NCBI RefSeq assembly: GCF_051020955.1
Contig: NC_135018.1
Span: 25,819,271 to 25,883,270 of the forward strand
Source: Megalopta genalis
Lineage: Eukaryota; Arthropoda; Insecta; Hymenoptera; Halictidae
Direction of reading: 5' to 3'
DNA length: 64,000 nucleotides
Part shown: piece after piece, positions 46,201 through 59,069 of the stretch
How positions within the stretch are numbered: position 1 is the stretch's first letter
How the letters are laid out: each line of letters starts with the position of its first letter
The notes under the pieces: generated by a model
The model's database searches: none
Told to the model about the DNA's origin: nothing
Seen by the model: only the letters and a program-made list of their open reading frames with translations
Position numbers and translations under genes: made by a program

Positions 46201-49200
46201 TCCGTATCGTTTATGTACCTTCACGAAATTGTTTTCGTTCGGTTCCTTGCTGTTCCGAGGTTCGCAAAAATTCTGCGGGTCTCCGGGAGTGCAGCGACGG
46301 GAAGAATGTAAATCGTTGGTGTTCGTTTCCGCTACGGGCACGCCATAAAACAACAGAATCCGATAAGTCGGCAATATCGCGTCCTTAATCTGCGGAGATA
46401 ATCGCGGCGCGGTTCGCGTGACACCGCTCGTTATCGGTGCCGCGTGCTAAAACGAATCTCAGACGCGATTCCTGGACGTGTTTCGAAACCCGCGCATCTT
46501 ATCGTGCATCGCTTTGAATCCCCGGACACCGGCTTTCCTTGTACCATCGAATTCTTCGCCGATAACATTTAGTAATTGGAAACTAATTTCGTGAAATCAT
46601 ATTTTGACGGTTACCAAAAGAGGTAACTCGGAAACATGGGAGGACACGACTATGGCACGGCGAGAAGCGGCGGTGGTTGTAGTCTATTGATCTCTCTATT
46701 TCTCCGTCCGTCCACGAAATAGTGAGAATAGGAGCCCTCTCGAAGTTATTTACGGCTGCTGATTTATCAGATGAAAGGACGCGGCAGCAGAGAGGCCCGT
46801 CCCCAGATCCTTAGCGACAATACAAAGAAAATCCTTCGGTCTGCAGCCCTTCCAAGCTTCGCATCATTCTTCCTTCTTCAACAAATTGTTCTTCATACGC
46901 AATTATTTTTTTCTTAATTTTTGTGCGATAGATATTTAAGCAAGTTACATATTAAGTTGTTGATACATCTGCTACAAGATGGATGAGATAAATTGTATAA
47001 GAAATTAGCAACTGGAACCAAGACTTTAGAAATGCACATTTTGAAGGTGCATTCCTTGCAAGATGCATAGTAATTTTTATTAAGTGTACGGGCATCTGAA
47101 AGCAACATAGAAATTAAAAGCGGCATAAATCTTGAATTCTTACAAGTAGTACATCTTTTAGGAAATGTATAATACAAATACCGTAATAAATTAATTAGAA
47201 TCAGGGATAGATCTTTAAAAGTGCTTGTGTGGCAGCTCATTTTTAGAAAATATACAAGTGTGTGAACACTGCGTGAAAATTGGCATTAAATTCTTAATAC
47301 ACCGTTTGTGGGCCTCACCAGAGAAATAATATAATCAATTAACAACGATTACAAGCAGATCTTCAAGAAGACATTATTTCGAGTGTGCAGTCTTCCTAAC
47401 GTATACGACAATTTTTATAAAACAAACAGTTTCTTGAAAACCATATGAAAATATAAAAGAAATAGCAATACATTAATACGTACACAACGACATGAAGAAC
47501 TGATCATTTACAAAACTAAACCATTTACAACATTGTAAATTGTTTCAGAAATATTATGCAAAATAGCTCGAGCAATCGCTTAAGAAATAAACAAATTCTT
47601 AGAAAATTAAAAGAATTTCGAAAGCCAAGACTTTTGGTCACGATCGAAAATGGTTCCGAAAAATTCGAGAAAAATTCGCGGAGGTGGGCCGAGTGTCTCG
47701 GAGCAGCGCGGAGGGTAGATCCATCAAGAAAAGTCTGCAGATTGCATAATTCAAGGCCGGTTCTTCGCGAGCGGGCACGCGCTCACACTGACACGGGCAC
47801 GCTTACCGTCACACGGGGTCCGGCCTTTGACGGCGGGACATAAAAATAATTTCGAAACCGCACCGGCTGATATACGAGCAAGAAAAAAAGGAAAAGGCCC
47901 GGGAGATATGAGAGGCGCTCGTAAACTTTTCTGGCTGTGGCAGCCGCGGCCCTTACAACCGCGAACAAACCACCCAACGCGGAGAGAGAGCACCGGGCTC
48001 TTTTCATTCATGCCTTAAACCTCGCTAATGTACTCCGCGGCTGACCTTAAGGGTTACACGCAAACTGAGTTCAACGCGGCCCGAGGTCCCGCGTCGAGAT
48101 AATGGCTTCCTCCCGATGGACTTTCTTTCGCAGCCCTCCGATTCGCACGACTATTGAACCCTTAAGGGAGCAGCCTCAAGTAAACCGTTCAAACAAGCAT
48201 GATTTTCGGCAAATTTTTTTATAACGTAAAACATTGATGACATTTTTCGTCACTTTCCATTCATAGTCTTTCACGTTTCACATTTTATCGACGTTCATTG
48301 AAATAATAAATCTTGTATTTCATGAACCTCCCGATCGACAGTGTTGCTCCTTGTGCAGATTTGAGACGGAAGATTCGACAATGGAAAAATCAAATTTTAT
48401 TTCGATTTAGGATAAAAGAGATAACATTCATATTTAGTATTTTACGTATGAAATCTTGACTGACTCGTTAAGGGAATAAGAATTTTTTACATGAATAATC
48501 ATTTGGTTTTTATAAGTGAAACTTTTTATACATGTTTGTCTATATTTTAAGACAACATATTGTAACGTTTATGCAGTTATCTGTATTATCATTAACTATA
48601 TAATTTCCTCATTGCTGTCATGATTCGAGTCGTTTCATTAATACCAAAAGAAACGTAATATTAATATGTAAATGTGGTGAACTAGATTAATGCATAGCAA
48701 AATTTATTAACACCATTTATTAGTTTACTATCTGCTAAAAGCTTGTACTTTTCTTAGGGAGAAAAGTTACCAGTTTAAGGATGTATACAGATTGCACAAA
48801 ATTGCAGAAAGTGTATCCCTGCCCAACAATTTTTCAATGTTACATCAAAGACATGAATCCTTCTGAACTTTTACGTCTTCCTTAACATTTTATAGCATTC
48901 TGGTCTGATGGCAGTAAACATTATCCAAATACGTGGAAAATAATTGAAAAAGAGATATTCTATGATTCGACGATCAATTTGAGGATTTATAAGGGGTGTC
49001 GAAAATTGCGAAGGACGCAGGTCTGGCCCGTAAATTCCGTGATAGTGTTTCGCAGGCGTCGATCGATAGTCAGACAGGGTCTCGTTGTTTTTCGATCCAC
49101 CCCCCTCGCAGTCCGCCCAACATTTCTTCGCGGTGTCGTCTCTACCCACTCGCGATAACTCGGCGCCGTGTTGCGACTCAATCGCGCGGTTCCTTCTTAT

Positions 49201-50906
49201 AAATCTTGCCGGTGGTATAAATCAACATGCCTCCAGCAGCGTGATACCCGAAGAGAGCTCGATATATACACGCTCAAGAACCCTTCGATCCGAGAACCGA
49301 GGAAGACGCACGGCCTTCCCACTTATACCGTTCCTCGCCTCGTAGATCTCGGCAATGCGTCACCTGCACTTCCTACCGCGTAGCGAACGATCCTAAACAA
49401 GCTTCTATGAACGATTATGCTGCCCCCTTTTTAGCGATCATACCGGATCACCGTACTCTCTGTCACCGATTCTAATAATCTTACCGTTTCGATTATTCTT
49501 CAGCCAATTATGCACATTAATCTGTACAAACAAATTCTAAACTTATAACCTGCATTTTATGTAGAATTATAATTTGTGCGTATTATTGAACATTTATGAA
49601 AGACATCGTGCTATTGATTACGGGAATTCTTCTCTTTTCTCCACTACATGCACATGTACATTTAGGTACGAATTCTTGAAGATTGATCTTGAATGTATAC
49701 ATTGTCTGCGAATGATCAAATAAATAAGGAATATAATTACTAGGATGCTGATCTTGTCAACCAATGTTCTACTTTCATGTATAGTTGAACATGTTCGTCT
49801 ATGATTTATTATACAGTTGTCTATTGTTGTCTATTGCACGCAATGTCTTCTGTAATGTTTAAGTATCGATAACAGAAAAATAGGACCACATTTCGAGTTG
49901 ACGAAAATTAAGGATATGTAGAAATTGACATTTTATGTTGGATGTAATAAAACAATTGCAAAACTAGTAAATCATCGGCTTAATAAGTAATTAATTTGAA
50001 CGATTAGAACGTTGCTTGACTTATTAGAGATTGTGTTAAAAATCTTGAGCACAAGTAAAGCAATATACAATAAAGCAAGAAGATAATAAAGATCGAGATA
50101 AGGAAAATATTTTTCTCATTGTCTAAAAGCTCCGATAAGGAAGAAATTAAATAAATAAATACACAAAATCAACAATGCATCAAATATTAACGCGAGAATA
50201 GCGCTAAATCGATCAAGAAATTAGAGAACACTGGTCACTTTAACAAAACTCAAGCATCAGCCGAGAGTGAACATTTTGGTGCAACAGTTTTCTACTCGCG
50301 GAGTGTCGCAGTTCATCGCTGAATTAGTATAAACAATGATCGCGACCACAATTGCATCACCACGACGAAACGCGAGTAATGAACGTTCAGAGGGACCGCC
50401 AGAACCTGCGGTGCGTTCGCCAAACCGCAACGCGGCGCTCGAAGACGCCGACAAAGTCTTTTATTAATTGCAATCAAACCGCGGCTCGATAATAAATATC
50501 AATTAATAGGACGTGGCTGACTGATTTACACCGACTGCCAGGACGGTGTACGTCGTGCACCAATCAAGAGTCTGAAAACTGTTTTCGAAACGACAGGATC
50601 CTCTCAGTTTCGAGGAGAACAAAGGTGACGCGGACTGATGGGATTAGAAGAACAGTAGAGACCAGTTACGAACGCTGAACGAAGGCACGCACGATCGTTA
50701 TTACGTCCCTTGTCACGTACCCCGCGAGATGAGCTGCGATAACCTCGAATAACGAATGCAATGCAAGCAGCATAGCTAGTATGGGTACTTACATGTTTGT
50801 TTCCAATATGGAACGAAACCACGTGGGCTTGATGCTCGATCTTCTAGGAACAAACAGTTTCGATTAGGCTTCGATTCGTGAGTATGACGATCGAATAGCA
50901 TTCTAA
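46201..50906. other. AT-rich DNA with CpG-rich islands, no recognised gene
   Basis: Islands lie at about 46250-46830, 47640-48180, 48980-49400 and 50260-50800. Overlapping frames in them match nothing I know. On the minus strand GAAACAAACAT|GTAAGTACC near 50793 is donor-like, after a frame starting MVSFHIGNKH at 50822. That could be a small first exon but has no other support. Confidence 0.35.
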
Positions 50907-51014
50907 TGAATATGAATATGAATATGAATATGAATATGAATATGAATATGAATATGAATATGAATATGAATATGAATATGAATATGAATATGAATATGAA
51001 TATGAATATGAATA
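50907..51014. repeat. (TGAATA)n microsatellite, 18 units
   Basis: An exact hexanucleotide array of 108 bp. It continues in broken form (TATAATGAATATATAATGAA) to the edge of the mariner copy at 51031 and resumes as related repeats on the other side. Confidence 0.95.
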
Positions 51015-51030
51015 TAATGAATATATAATG

Positions 51031-51558
51031 AATGTATTAGATTGCCGATTTGTTCAATGAAATAAAAAATTTTTGTTTTCTTGGAATGAAGTTTAATCTG
51101 TAATGTATTTTCCATTTTGTTCGATGACCTTTTGCCATCTCTCTGACAACTTGAAAATTCCACGCTCGTAGAAAGTCTGATCCTTTTCGGCCAAAAACTG
51201 AGTTAAGTGAGATTTTACAGCGTCATCATCGTTAAAAGTTTTACCACGAAGAGAGTTGTCCAGGGATCGAAATAAGTGGTAATCCGATGGCGCGAGATCA
51301 GGGCTATATGTTGGGTGTAACATTATGTGCGGCTTAGCATTGTCCTAGTGGAAAATGTCACCTTTACGATTGACCAATTCTGGTCACTTTTCCTTGACCG
51401 CTGCATACGATTTGTCCAGTTGCTAACATTCACGGATAATAAAAAATAACATAATAATAATAATAATAATTTTATAATATAACATTTACGGATATCATAA
51501 AAATGGGAGTGAGGGACATCTATAACTGAAATCGGCAATTACTTAGTTGCCAACCCAA
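51031..51558 (-). mobile_element. Internally deleted mariner element, copy 2
   Basis: The right terminal repeat GCCAACCCAA is complete and followed by TA. The left end is shortened: after TA it reads TTAGATTGCCGATTTGTTCA, missing most of the terminal repeat. Internal organisation and the deletion junction match the copies at 29001 and 63155. About 45 bases are also missing in the transposase remnant near 51322. The flanks on both sides are TGAATA-type repeat. Confidence 0.88.
51093..51424 (-). pseudogene. Mariner transposase C-terminal remnant
   Basis: The C-terminal frame (51323 down to 51093) includes YSPDLAPSDYHLF with the third catalytic Asp and ends at the same position as copy 3. Upstream, the HQDNARPH-equivalent reads FH-stop-DNAKPH: the second catalytic Asp is kept but preceded by TAG. 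A deletion of about 45 bp removes the linker between the two motifs. It is inactive. Confidence 0.88.
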
Positions 51559-51715
51559 TAATAATGAATATAATAATGAATATATAATGAATATAATGAA
51601 TATGCTGAATATGTTGAATTTGCTGAATATGCTGCATTTCCTGAATTTGCTATATATGTTGAATTTGCTTATTATACAATGCATGTGCTGAATTGTACTC
51701 TGAATTTGATGATTA
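51559..51715. repeat. Degenerate TGAATATGC-type 9-bp repeat
   Basis: Variants of TGAATATAA give way to TGAATATGC, TGAATTTGC and TGCATTTCC at about nine-base spacing. It looks like a diverged continuation of the TGAATA array on the other side of the mariner insertion. Confidence 0.6.
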
Positions 51716-51720
51716 CAATG

Positions 51721-53030
51721 TAAATATCTCAAAAGTACGAATAATCATATTATTACTTGAGAAATAAGAAACTACAGTGAGTGTTGACCAAAGAACTCTA
51801 ACACGTAAAGCTCGTCGTTCTGGGACAAAAGAAACATTTTTAAGAGCGTAGAACAAATATCTATCAGTGAATTATTTCCGTGTGTCAAAAATGGCCTAGA
51901 AGTGGCAACAGTCGGAGGTTAAACACGACACTATCAAGACGAATCGTTTTTGTCGGCAGGAACCGCAAGAAGCGAAGAGCAGGTTGGGGAACTGCCGTTC
52001 GCCGACGACATTTGTCGACACGCGGCGATACTAACGAACCAACAAGATGGACTAAATGCGACGATATTTCAGCGGGGCTGCGGCGAAAAACAACGCCTAA
52101 CCCCGTATTACTTCATCGTATCCGAGTTTCCTCATTATAGAGCGTGTCCCCTGGACACCGGGTTCGAACATCAGGATAAAATACAACACGGCCCGGCCTT
52201 CTTTCGTTTCTGCTTCGTGTTCCCCTTCGTCTTTCCCAGCGACCCGCGCACGATCATCGCGCACTGCCGTTCTCACCTTCGACTCCAATGAGCACGAACC
52301 TAACTTTACACCCGAGAGGACCCTCTCCCAGGACCCAGATGACAAACGCGACGACCGCGCCGACAATTTTTTAATACCATTTTTGGCGACCGATCGCCAC
52401 GGAAAATTATGGCCGACCTTAAGGAACGTTTGTTTTCGCGCGGCGATCTACCTGCTCGCGCTTAATCACGCCTCGCGATTTCTCATACGCCCTCTGCTTC
52501 GGTCTCGGGCGATATTGTTAGGCTTTGGAGACGTTTCAATTTTTTCTTTCAATCGAATTGCTGTAGAACTATGTTACCGGGTTCACTCTGTAGAAATGGA
52601 ATTTTTTTTGCGCGATCAGTATCTAAAAATATGTGATCTTAGATTTGTCGGATTTGAGGTGAATATACGGGGATATGGATATTTGTGAATTTATTTGTAG
52701 AACTGAACGATCCATTTGCCAACAGTTTTCCAATAGTCATTTTAATGCTGGAGATCGATAACTGAAAAATTGTTCAAGAGCGACCTCTTTATTGTAATCC
52801 ACTATTTGGATTAACTCTTTGCATTATAATGTGTCAGACTTTTGATGAAGATTTTATACATGATCTTCTAAATACGAATAGCATTACTTTAAAATCGAAA
52901 CAAACGGCAATGTCTAGGAATGAAATTAAATGAGGATATACAAGAAACAAAATTTGTCTTGTTCTATCAGGTAATTATTAAGTACCAATAAGTGTTAATT
53001 AACGCTGCTAATAATGCTTTCAGCATGCAT
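51721..53030. other. CpG-rich island and AT-rich flank, no recognised gene
   Basis: Positions 51880-52540 are CpG-rich with chance frames. TTAACTCTTTGCATTATAAT at 52813 resembles a TTAA-type element end without a clear partner. Confidence 0.35.
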
Positions 53031-53033
53031 ATA

Positions 53034-53275
53034 AGTTGTTACCGAGATCTACGAGAGGCATTTTTTAAATTTTTGTTACAGGCTCAAATAAAAAAGTTAA
53101 AAAACAAGAGTTTTTTTAATTTTTTTTTTGTCATATCCAAGTAATATGAAGAAAAGCATTTTGTTCATCGTCTGGTAGACTAGTCCCGCTATCATCTAAA
53201 AAAATTCAACTCATTTAGTCCAGTTTCAGAAAAGTTATTGTGTTTTAGAAGGTGTACGAACACTTTTGTGACAAT
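53034..53275. mobile_element. Possible Tc1/mariner-type remnant
   Basis: The string AAGGTGTACGAACACTTTTG followed by TGAC (about 53249-53273), preceded by TTTCAGAAAAGTTATTGTGT, has the form of the right-hand portion of Tc1-like elements I know from insects. No left end or transposase is visible. This rests on recalled texture only. Confidence 0.25.
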
Positions 53276-54899
53276 ACTTATTCCGCCACAATGGCAGCAA
53301 AAGCGACCGCTGGAATCAGCCGTTTCGATCACTCCCGTGGATGTGCTGTGATAGAAGGTATAAAATAGCAGATAGAAAAATCAAGATAATCGGCAATTAA
53401 AAGCCTGGACAGATGGCGGCGTCGGAAAGGAAGAAATGCGAAAGGCGAGGGGTGGTCTTGGTCGGATCGGGGGAGTCGGTGGGAGGCGGCGGGAGGGCGA
53501 AGGGAGGGGCCAAAGCGGATGGATCGGCGAAAAGGAACGGACGGGATCTTTATCGCCTTCGGCTCGTTCAATTCGCATAATAAACAATCCTCCGCGGGTT
53601 GGAACGGGACGAGTAACCGGAACATATCTCGGTTCCTGCGAGCCCCGGCGACAAATAAACTATTATCGCCGGCGACAAGTTCTCTCACGCCTGTTTCACG
53701 GTGGTGGAATGGTCTCGGCGATGTCAGTGTCCGCGGCCGAAGTCCGTATAGGAACCTTCGGGACCGGGCATGGAACACCGTGGACCCGCCGATGGGACCC
53801 TCAAGGGCTTGCCCCACACACCGACAAGCGTGAATCAAACGCGAAACCCGCACAGGAATGCTTTACGGACATCGAAACATTGCAATGCTTTATGGTGGTC
53901 CGCGGTTGAACCTGATTTATATAAGTGCATTACCGTACCCGGGGAAACGTACGGGGGAACACCGCGGCGAACGGTGTGGCGAAGGGCGGGGGAGGGCGAC
54001 GGGGGACGAAGGGGACGATCTATTCGTATTCTATTGGTTCCGTGGACCTTCCAGGTTGCCGCTCGAGATTTCTGATACCTTCTCCTTCTCCTTCCTCTTC
54101 CCACCTTCTGCGATACTACCTTCTCCTCCAGCGTGGCCACCTTCGCTCATAGATCACCGACACCTCCTCCGATATTTACGATCGCGCTACAATCCGAGAC
54201 GTGTTCGTCGCTATTTACGATTCATTAGGACGACGTACATGAAGTCCTCTTCTGGTTACGCTTCTGGCTACTCCTTTGTGATTCTGTCTCCGAAAAGACC
54301 GATGTCGTTTCGAACACGTTCGGCACACGAAATTATTGAATGGGATTCGTTATGGGAAATGATTCAATAACTGCTGTAATGCCAGCTGCGAATTTTTGGC
54401 AGTGAGATTTGAAACATGATTTCTCGAATAAAGCGTGATCGTTTGCAGTTCATTGATTTTTTTTTATAGAAGCGTTCGAAGACTAAATAATGAATAATTT
54501 TGTTACGCTGTTGTTTGAACGTGTATTTTTGTTACATATTTTGTACTTTTTTTTGGGCGGGGGGAGCATTATTTACTATATTTTCGATAGTTTTCTCAAT
54601 AAGTTGTGTGAGTTCTTTTTAGATTTTATTAAGACGTTATGTTCCATTTAATAGAATGCATGTTCAGTAAAATGACAAGGAATGTGTCAATACCGAACAA
54701 TTTTTGACAGAACTAATAGGTTCAGTAACACAAGCAGCGCAATACTATTCAAGTCTATATTTTCATGCAGTATAGTTTCTAATTCTATTATTATCTATTA
54801 TGTATCTCTCTCTCTCTCTCAATCGATTGAAAACAATACAAATAACAAAACTATTCTAATAAGAATGCAATAAATGCTTTTCGAAAGCCTCATAAGCAA
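53276..54899. other. GC-rich island, no recognised gene
   Basis: Positions 53330-54340 are strongly GC-rich, with frames up to 174 codons open on both strands at once. I read these as compositional. AT-rich DNA follows. Confidence 0.35.
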
Positions 54900-54989
54900 T
54901 TTTAAAGCAACCTGAGTTATACGATAATGATTTGCTATCACTGTTTGGTGTATTAATCGTATTAAAATAATTTGACTGAAGAATGTTCC

Positions 54990-55370
54990 CCAACAAATAT
55001 GTAACAATTAATTTCTTTAAAGTCTTGACAAAGTAATTTGTAGATAGGAAACAAGCCGATGTACTTTATATTTTGTTATCAGATCTGGAACCTTAATATT
55101 ATAAGACGTAGAGACCCGAAAATATAATTTTCCGAGGCCTGAACAAAATAATTTACAAACAAAGATTTCTTGCACATTTTATATTTCGAAGATTATATTC
55201 AGAAAATCAAGAGTTAAACACAAATGAATTTTGTGCAATCCACAAAGTCCCAATTGGATGTAAATAGCACGACTGGCGAATTCTCCCCAATAAAATTGTA
55301 ACTTTTTCAAAGTCCGAATAAAATAAATAGTGGACAGGGAGCATCCTTGCACATTATAGATCGTAGAGGC
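54990..55370. repeat. Diverged tandem repeat, three units
   Basis: Three segments share the order AAGTC(C/TT)GA-(A/C)AAA-TAATTT, then a purine-rich block, then TTGCACATT-(A/T)TATNTCG. They start near 55018, 55132 and 55308. Spacing is unequal (about 114 and 176), so an old array with later insertions is likely. Confidence 0.45.
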
Positions 55371-58111
55371 AGTTGGCACGATCAGGCCAGTAAACCCGAA
55401 GAAATACCACGCGATTTCCATCCCTGTCGTTCCTCGAAACATCCGGAAAATGCTATTAACCGCAGACTTATCGGCCAATTTGTCGGCGGGGCTCCGGAGA
55501 CCACTTCGCGATGTGTAGAAGAAAAGAAGGAAGAAGACTAACTATTCCCGCCGGTGGAAATATCATCGAATTAGTCACCGATCCGATGCTATGGTAACCG
55601 AGACTGTCTTTATCGGTAGCTAAATAATAGTACCAATAATCGAAGCCTCGACAGCCTTATCGGGTCCATTAAAAGGTACGCTGTCGTTGTGGTTTTGAGG
55701 TATTGCCACGATCAGCTTCTATCTTCGTTCGTTCATCATTCCCGAACTTCTTTCCGAGCCGATCGTTGGTCAAAAAAACCGACTCCCAGGTCGTTTGATT
55801 CTCAATAAATTAATCTTTCTTGTAAACTTCTACTTTCATCAACCATTAAAACGTGAGATACAAAATCGAACATTGTTCAATCTTTAAAGAGATTTTTTTT
55901 TTAAATATCGAAACGATAACTGTTTTCCGGGACTACGTATTTTTCCAATGTATTCAATGCTGCTACCTCTTCTAATTTGTTCTTCAGAACCTTAGTGCGA
56001 AGTATGGTTCTTAGACTTCTTTCAATTTACACAAAGTTTTCTTAAAGAATTTAGTGAAAAGTCTGGATGTTAAGCTATCTTTCTTTCACAATTCATTCAA
56101 TCTTGCTGCTTCCCTACGAAGTAATTTTTATTGATACATTTTTAGCGTAACAAATAATAATACAATGAAATATCATAAATCTGGTACTCGAAAGTTAACT
56201 ACTTTGAGTGGCAATTATTATATGGTTTGATGATGACAGAAAACCTCGTCTACTTTAATTTGAACAAATCGATGTTTTTTAACTATTGCACAAGAAGTTT
56301 CAGCAAGATAATTCAATGAAATACATACAAATTCCTTAACCATTGTTCCATTTCGTTTGAATAACACACTTTAGATTTTCCGTGTCGCATTCTTGCTGAG
56401 AAAGAATTTGTATTAATTAATTTATATAATATCACACGGTAGTTAGTAGCGTTGTTATAGTTATAATAATAACAATAATAATTTATTTTTATACATATAC
56501 GGGACTACCGTCATAAAAGCTATCACACGAGTATAATGACAAAAGATTTAGAAGAATACAAATAGATGAAACAAGGATGATGATAATAAGTGAGTAAGAA
56601 GTAAGAAAGACATTAATATGTAAACACACACAAAACAAAAATACGTTAATGCAATAAATACGATACAGTAAAGTACAAAATGAAAATAATAGCAATAGTG
56701 GAAATATGAATAGACGCGAGGATATAAAGAAGAATAAAAGAAATAGAGGAAAGGAAAGGGGGAAGGAGGGCGATGAGACGGATAAGGAGGGAGAATACGG
56801 GAATTAGGTAGAGTTACGTTTCGCGATGTAGGTCTTTTGAGAATAATAGAGAGATTAGGAAAATCGTAGACATTATTTGAAGATCGCAGTATCGGCTAAA
56901 AATTTTCTGGTTTGTCGAGTGCCGTAGTGCTGTGGTCTCGAAGGAAGGATCGATATTCCAAGGTGCCATCAACGTTCCATCGGTCGTGGGGGCCCGCGGA
57001 CGGTCATTCGTGGGGTCATTGCCAATTCCTCGGCGACCTTCTGATTCTTAGGTTACTTCGCGGGAACCGTCGTCCTCGAGCCTGTGCAGGAGGATGGCTC
57101 TCGCACACAGCGTCCCGCGATATCAGCCGCATTATCGCGTACGACATTACCCCGGCTTTGACTAATGTCCTCGAACGAATGCCTACGCTTCGCCGATTTA
57201 TAATGCCGGTCAACGAGATGTGGACAAACACCGAGTACCAATATATTTCAGATTATGGCTAAGCTTGGAGTCCGGAGTCCCCTTTCGCGGTATACTTCTT
57301 CCAGCCTGGACGTGGAACCAGGCCGACATCAGAAGTGCATCTGCGCCCAAGATCCTGTATGATAATAACCGATCGATGCTGTTGGCGCTAGATCCTGGTG
57401 CCTCTTCCAGGATCCGATCATTCCCTCGCCCTTCCCCGGATTTCTTCACTTACGGAATATGAGTCTGATATTTGCTGCTTCGGTGATGATTTGTTGCTCT
57501 GGAGTGCACTTATGGACGAAAGCTAAGGAATATGTTATACAGATGCATATTCTTGGTGTTGTAAACCTTAACATAGGATAATGATATGTATTGTGTCAAC
57601 GAAAATATGAATTTTATTTTTCATAATTTTTCAATTTTTAATTTTTATTCTTTTTATCTTTCCCTATTTTTTAAATTATTCTTTTTTTATTTGTACTATG
57701 CATTAAATAAAACAATATTGCAACGTAAACAGTGTATTATATGATTCACTGTAATATCTATTTTTAATTCAATAAGTTGTACATATGTTAAAATATTAAA
57801 TTTTACGTTAAATGTTAACGATATGTAATGTTTCTTAACTTTTGGTCGTAAGTGTATATCGAGGATATATAAATTCAATAAATGATGATATACATCGCCC
57901 AGTAACATAAAGATTTTATTACATGTAATAATTACAACAGCAAAAGTTCTGTACATTCTGCAAAATGATAAGATAAATGAACTTATAATAATAATAACAA
58001 TAATAATAATGGATACTACAAACTAAATGAAGAAAGAGTATCAACAATCACGATCGAGTGAAGACAACGGTCAATTAGCGAGATTTTATCTATCATAGCA
58101 AACTAGAGACA
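55371..58111. other. Mixed DNA without a recognised gene
   Basis: GC-richer patches lie at 55371-55700 and 56890-57450, with AT-rich DNA between and after. The first patch is open on both strands: plus SKPEEIPRDFHPCRSSKHPE..., and minus with a hydrophobic stretch. Neither can be assigned. Confidence 0.35.
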
Positions 58112-58119
58112 CTGTAATC

Positions 58120-58345
58120 CAGGGGTGTCAAACTCAAAAGCTAACTTGGGCCAAATAAACAATGTTCAACTTTAGGTGGGCCGCAAAAAAAATCAATGTT
58201 CATAGAAACAAATATTTTTATTTTGACTACTACATTGTAATAAACATATATAAAGTTAAATTATTGTTTACGTCCTGATACTTGACATCAAAAATGTTCA
58301 TTTCGGGCCGCATGCGGCCCGCGGGCCGCGAGTTTGACACCCCTG
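58120..58345. mobile_element. Non-autonomous hAT element with 8-bp target duplication
   Basis: The ends CAGGGGTGTCAAACTC and GAGTTTGACACCCCTG are perfect 16-bp inverted repeats. They are flanked by CTGTAATC (58112-58119) and CTGTAAAC (58346-58353), an 8-bp target duplication with one change, as hAT transposons make. The interior has GGGCCGCATGCGGCCCGCGG near the right end and no coding capacity. CAGGGGTGTC(A)AACTC ends are, from memory, widespread in animal genomes, including vertebrates. Confidence 0.88.
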
Positions 58346-58353
58346 CTGTAAAC

Positions 58354-58768
58354 AATTTAAAAGATTAAATGGTACTAATATGTACTTCAGTTGAAGGGGA
58401 TGCCCGGCATATTGGCATCGATCCGAGGCAAAGATCAGGCGTTCCCATGAAAACGGCAGAATGTACCTATGATAAAACATATTCTGGGTCCAATGGAGGC
58501 CGGACGAAGGAAACGTTGACGCGTGCGTCACATACCGGGCAAGGCAGAAGGTGGAGCAACCCCTTTGCACCCCCGCCGAACCGAAGAGTCCCTTCACGGT
58601 CGTCAAACCTTAATACATTTACAGCTCACGAGAGCACTCGGTGCTGCCGTGAGCGGCAGTTCTGGATATTTGCCGGTGGATCTCTCTATAGAGTGTATCA
58701 CGTTTGCGCATGTGAATATCACACGTATAAGTAGAAGAAAGATGGCCCGGGCCGTCCGTCCCCAGCGG
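58354..58768. other. CpG-rich DNA, no recognised gene
   Basis: Mixed to CpG-rich sequence with a 121-codon plus-strand chance frame. Confidence 0.35.
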
Positions 58769-59068
58769 CTAACCCCCTGATATATCGTTTACGTGTCTCG
58801 GCGTGCATACGTCGTTTGGGACACATGCCTTCTCCTTCTTTCTTCGACTCTTTCGCTTCTTTCCGTCGCAACCTTCTTCTTCTTCTTCTTCTTCTTCTGC
58901 TTCGTCCGCCTTTGCTGCCGCTTCTTCCTCGTCTTCTTCCTCTTCTTCTTCTTCTCCTTCTTCTTCTTCTTCTCGTTGTCGTTTCACCAAATGTCTCGGG
59001 GATACCGCGAATTCTCTCTTTACGAATTCACGGGCCGACCCGAGACGCTTCGAGAACCCGATATTCAC
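58769..59068 (-). CDS. Glutamate-rich open frame over an imperfect (TTC)n tract, uncertain
   Basis: On the minus strand 99 codons are open. After a basic start, residues about 34-65 are almost all Glu with Asp and Ala interruptions, followed by GKKRKSRRKKEK, which resembles a nuclear localisation signal, and a short unique C-terminus. Acidic runs next to basic clusters occur in real nuclear proteins. Two other frames over the same repeat are also open on the plus strand (poly-Ser, poly-Leu), so the repeat alone may explain it. Repeat span about 58868-58975. Confidence 0.2.
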   Translation of the reverse strand: MNIGFSKRLGSAREFVKREFAVSPRHLVKRQREEEEEGEEEEEEEDEEEAAAKADEAEEEEEEEEGCDGKKRKSRRKKEKACVPNDVCTPRHVNDISGG

Positions 59069-59069
59069 C

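Noticed and set aside
50903..51163. Reading frame with a His-Ile repeat
   Set aside because: It is simply the minus-strand translation of the TGAATA microsatellite running into the mariner end.
52813..53001. TTAA-type miniature element
   Set aside because: Only the TTAAC-CTT start is shared by the two candidate ends, too little to support an element.
53329..53853. 174-codon minus-strand open frame
   Set aside because: The plus strand is open over the same GC-rich bases (157 codons), so composition explains both.
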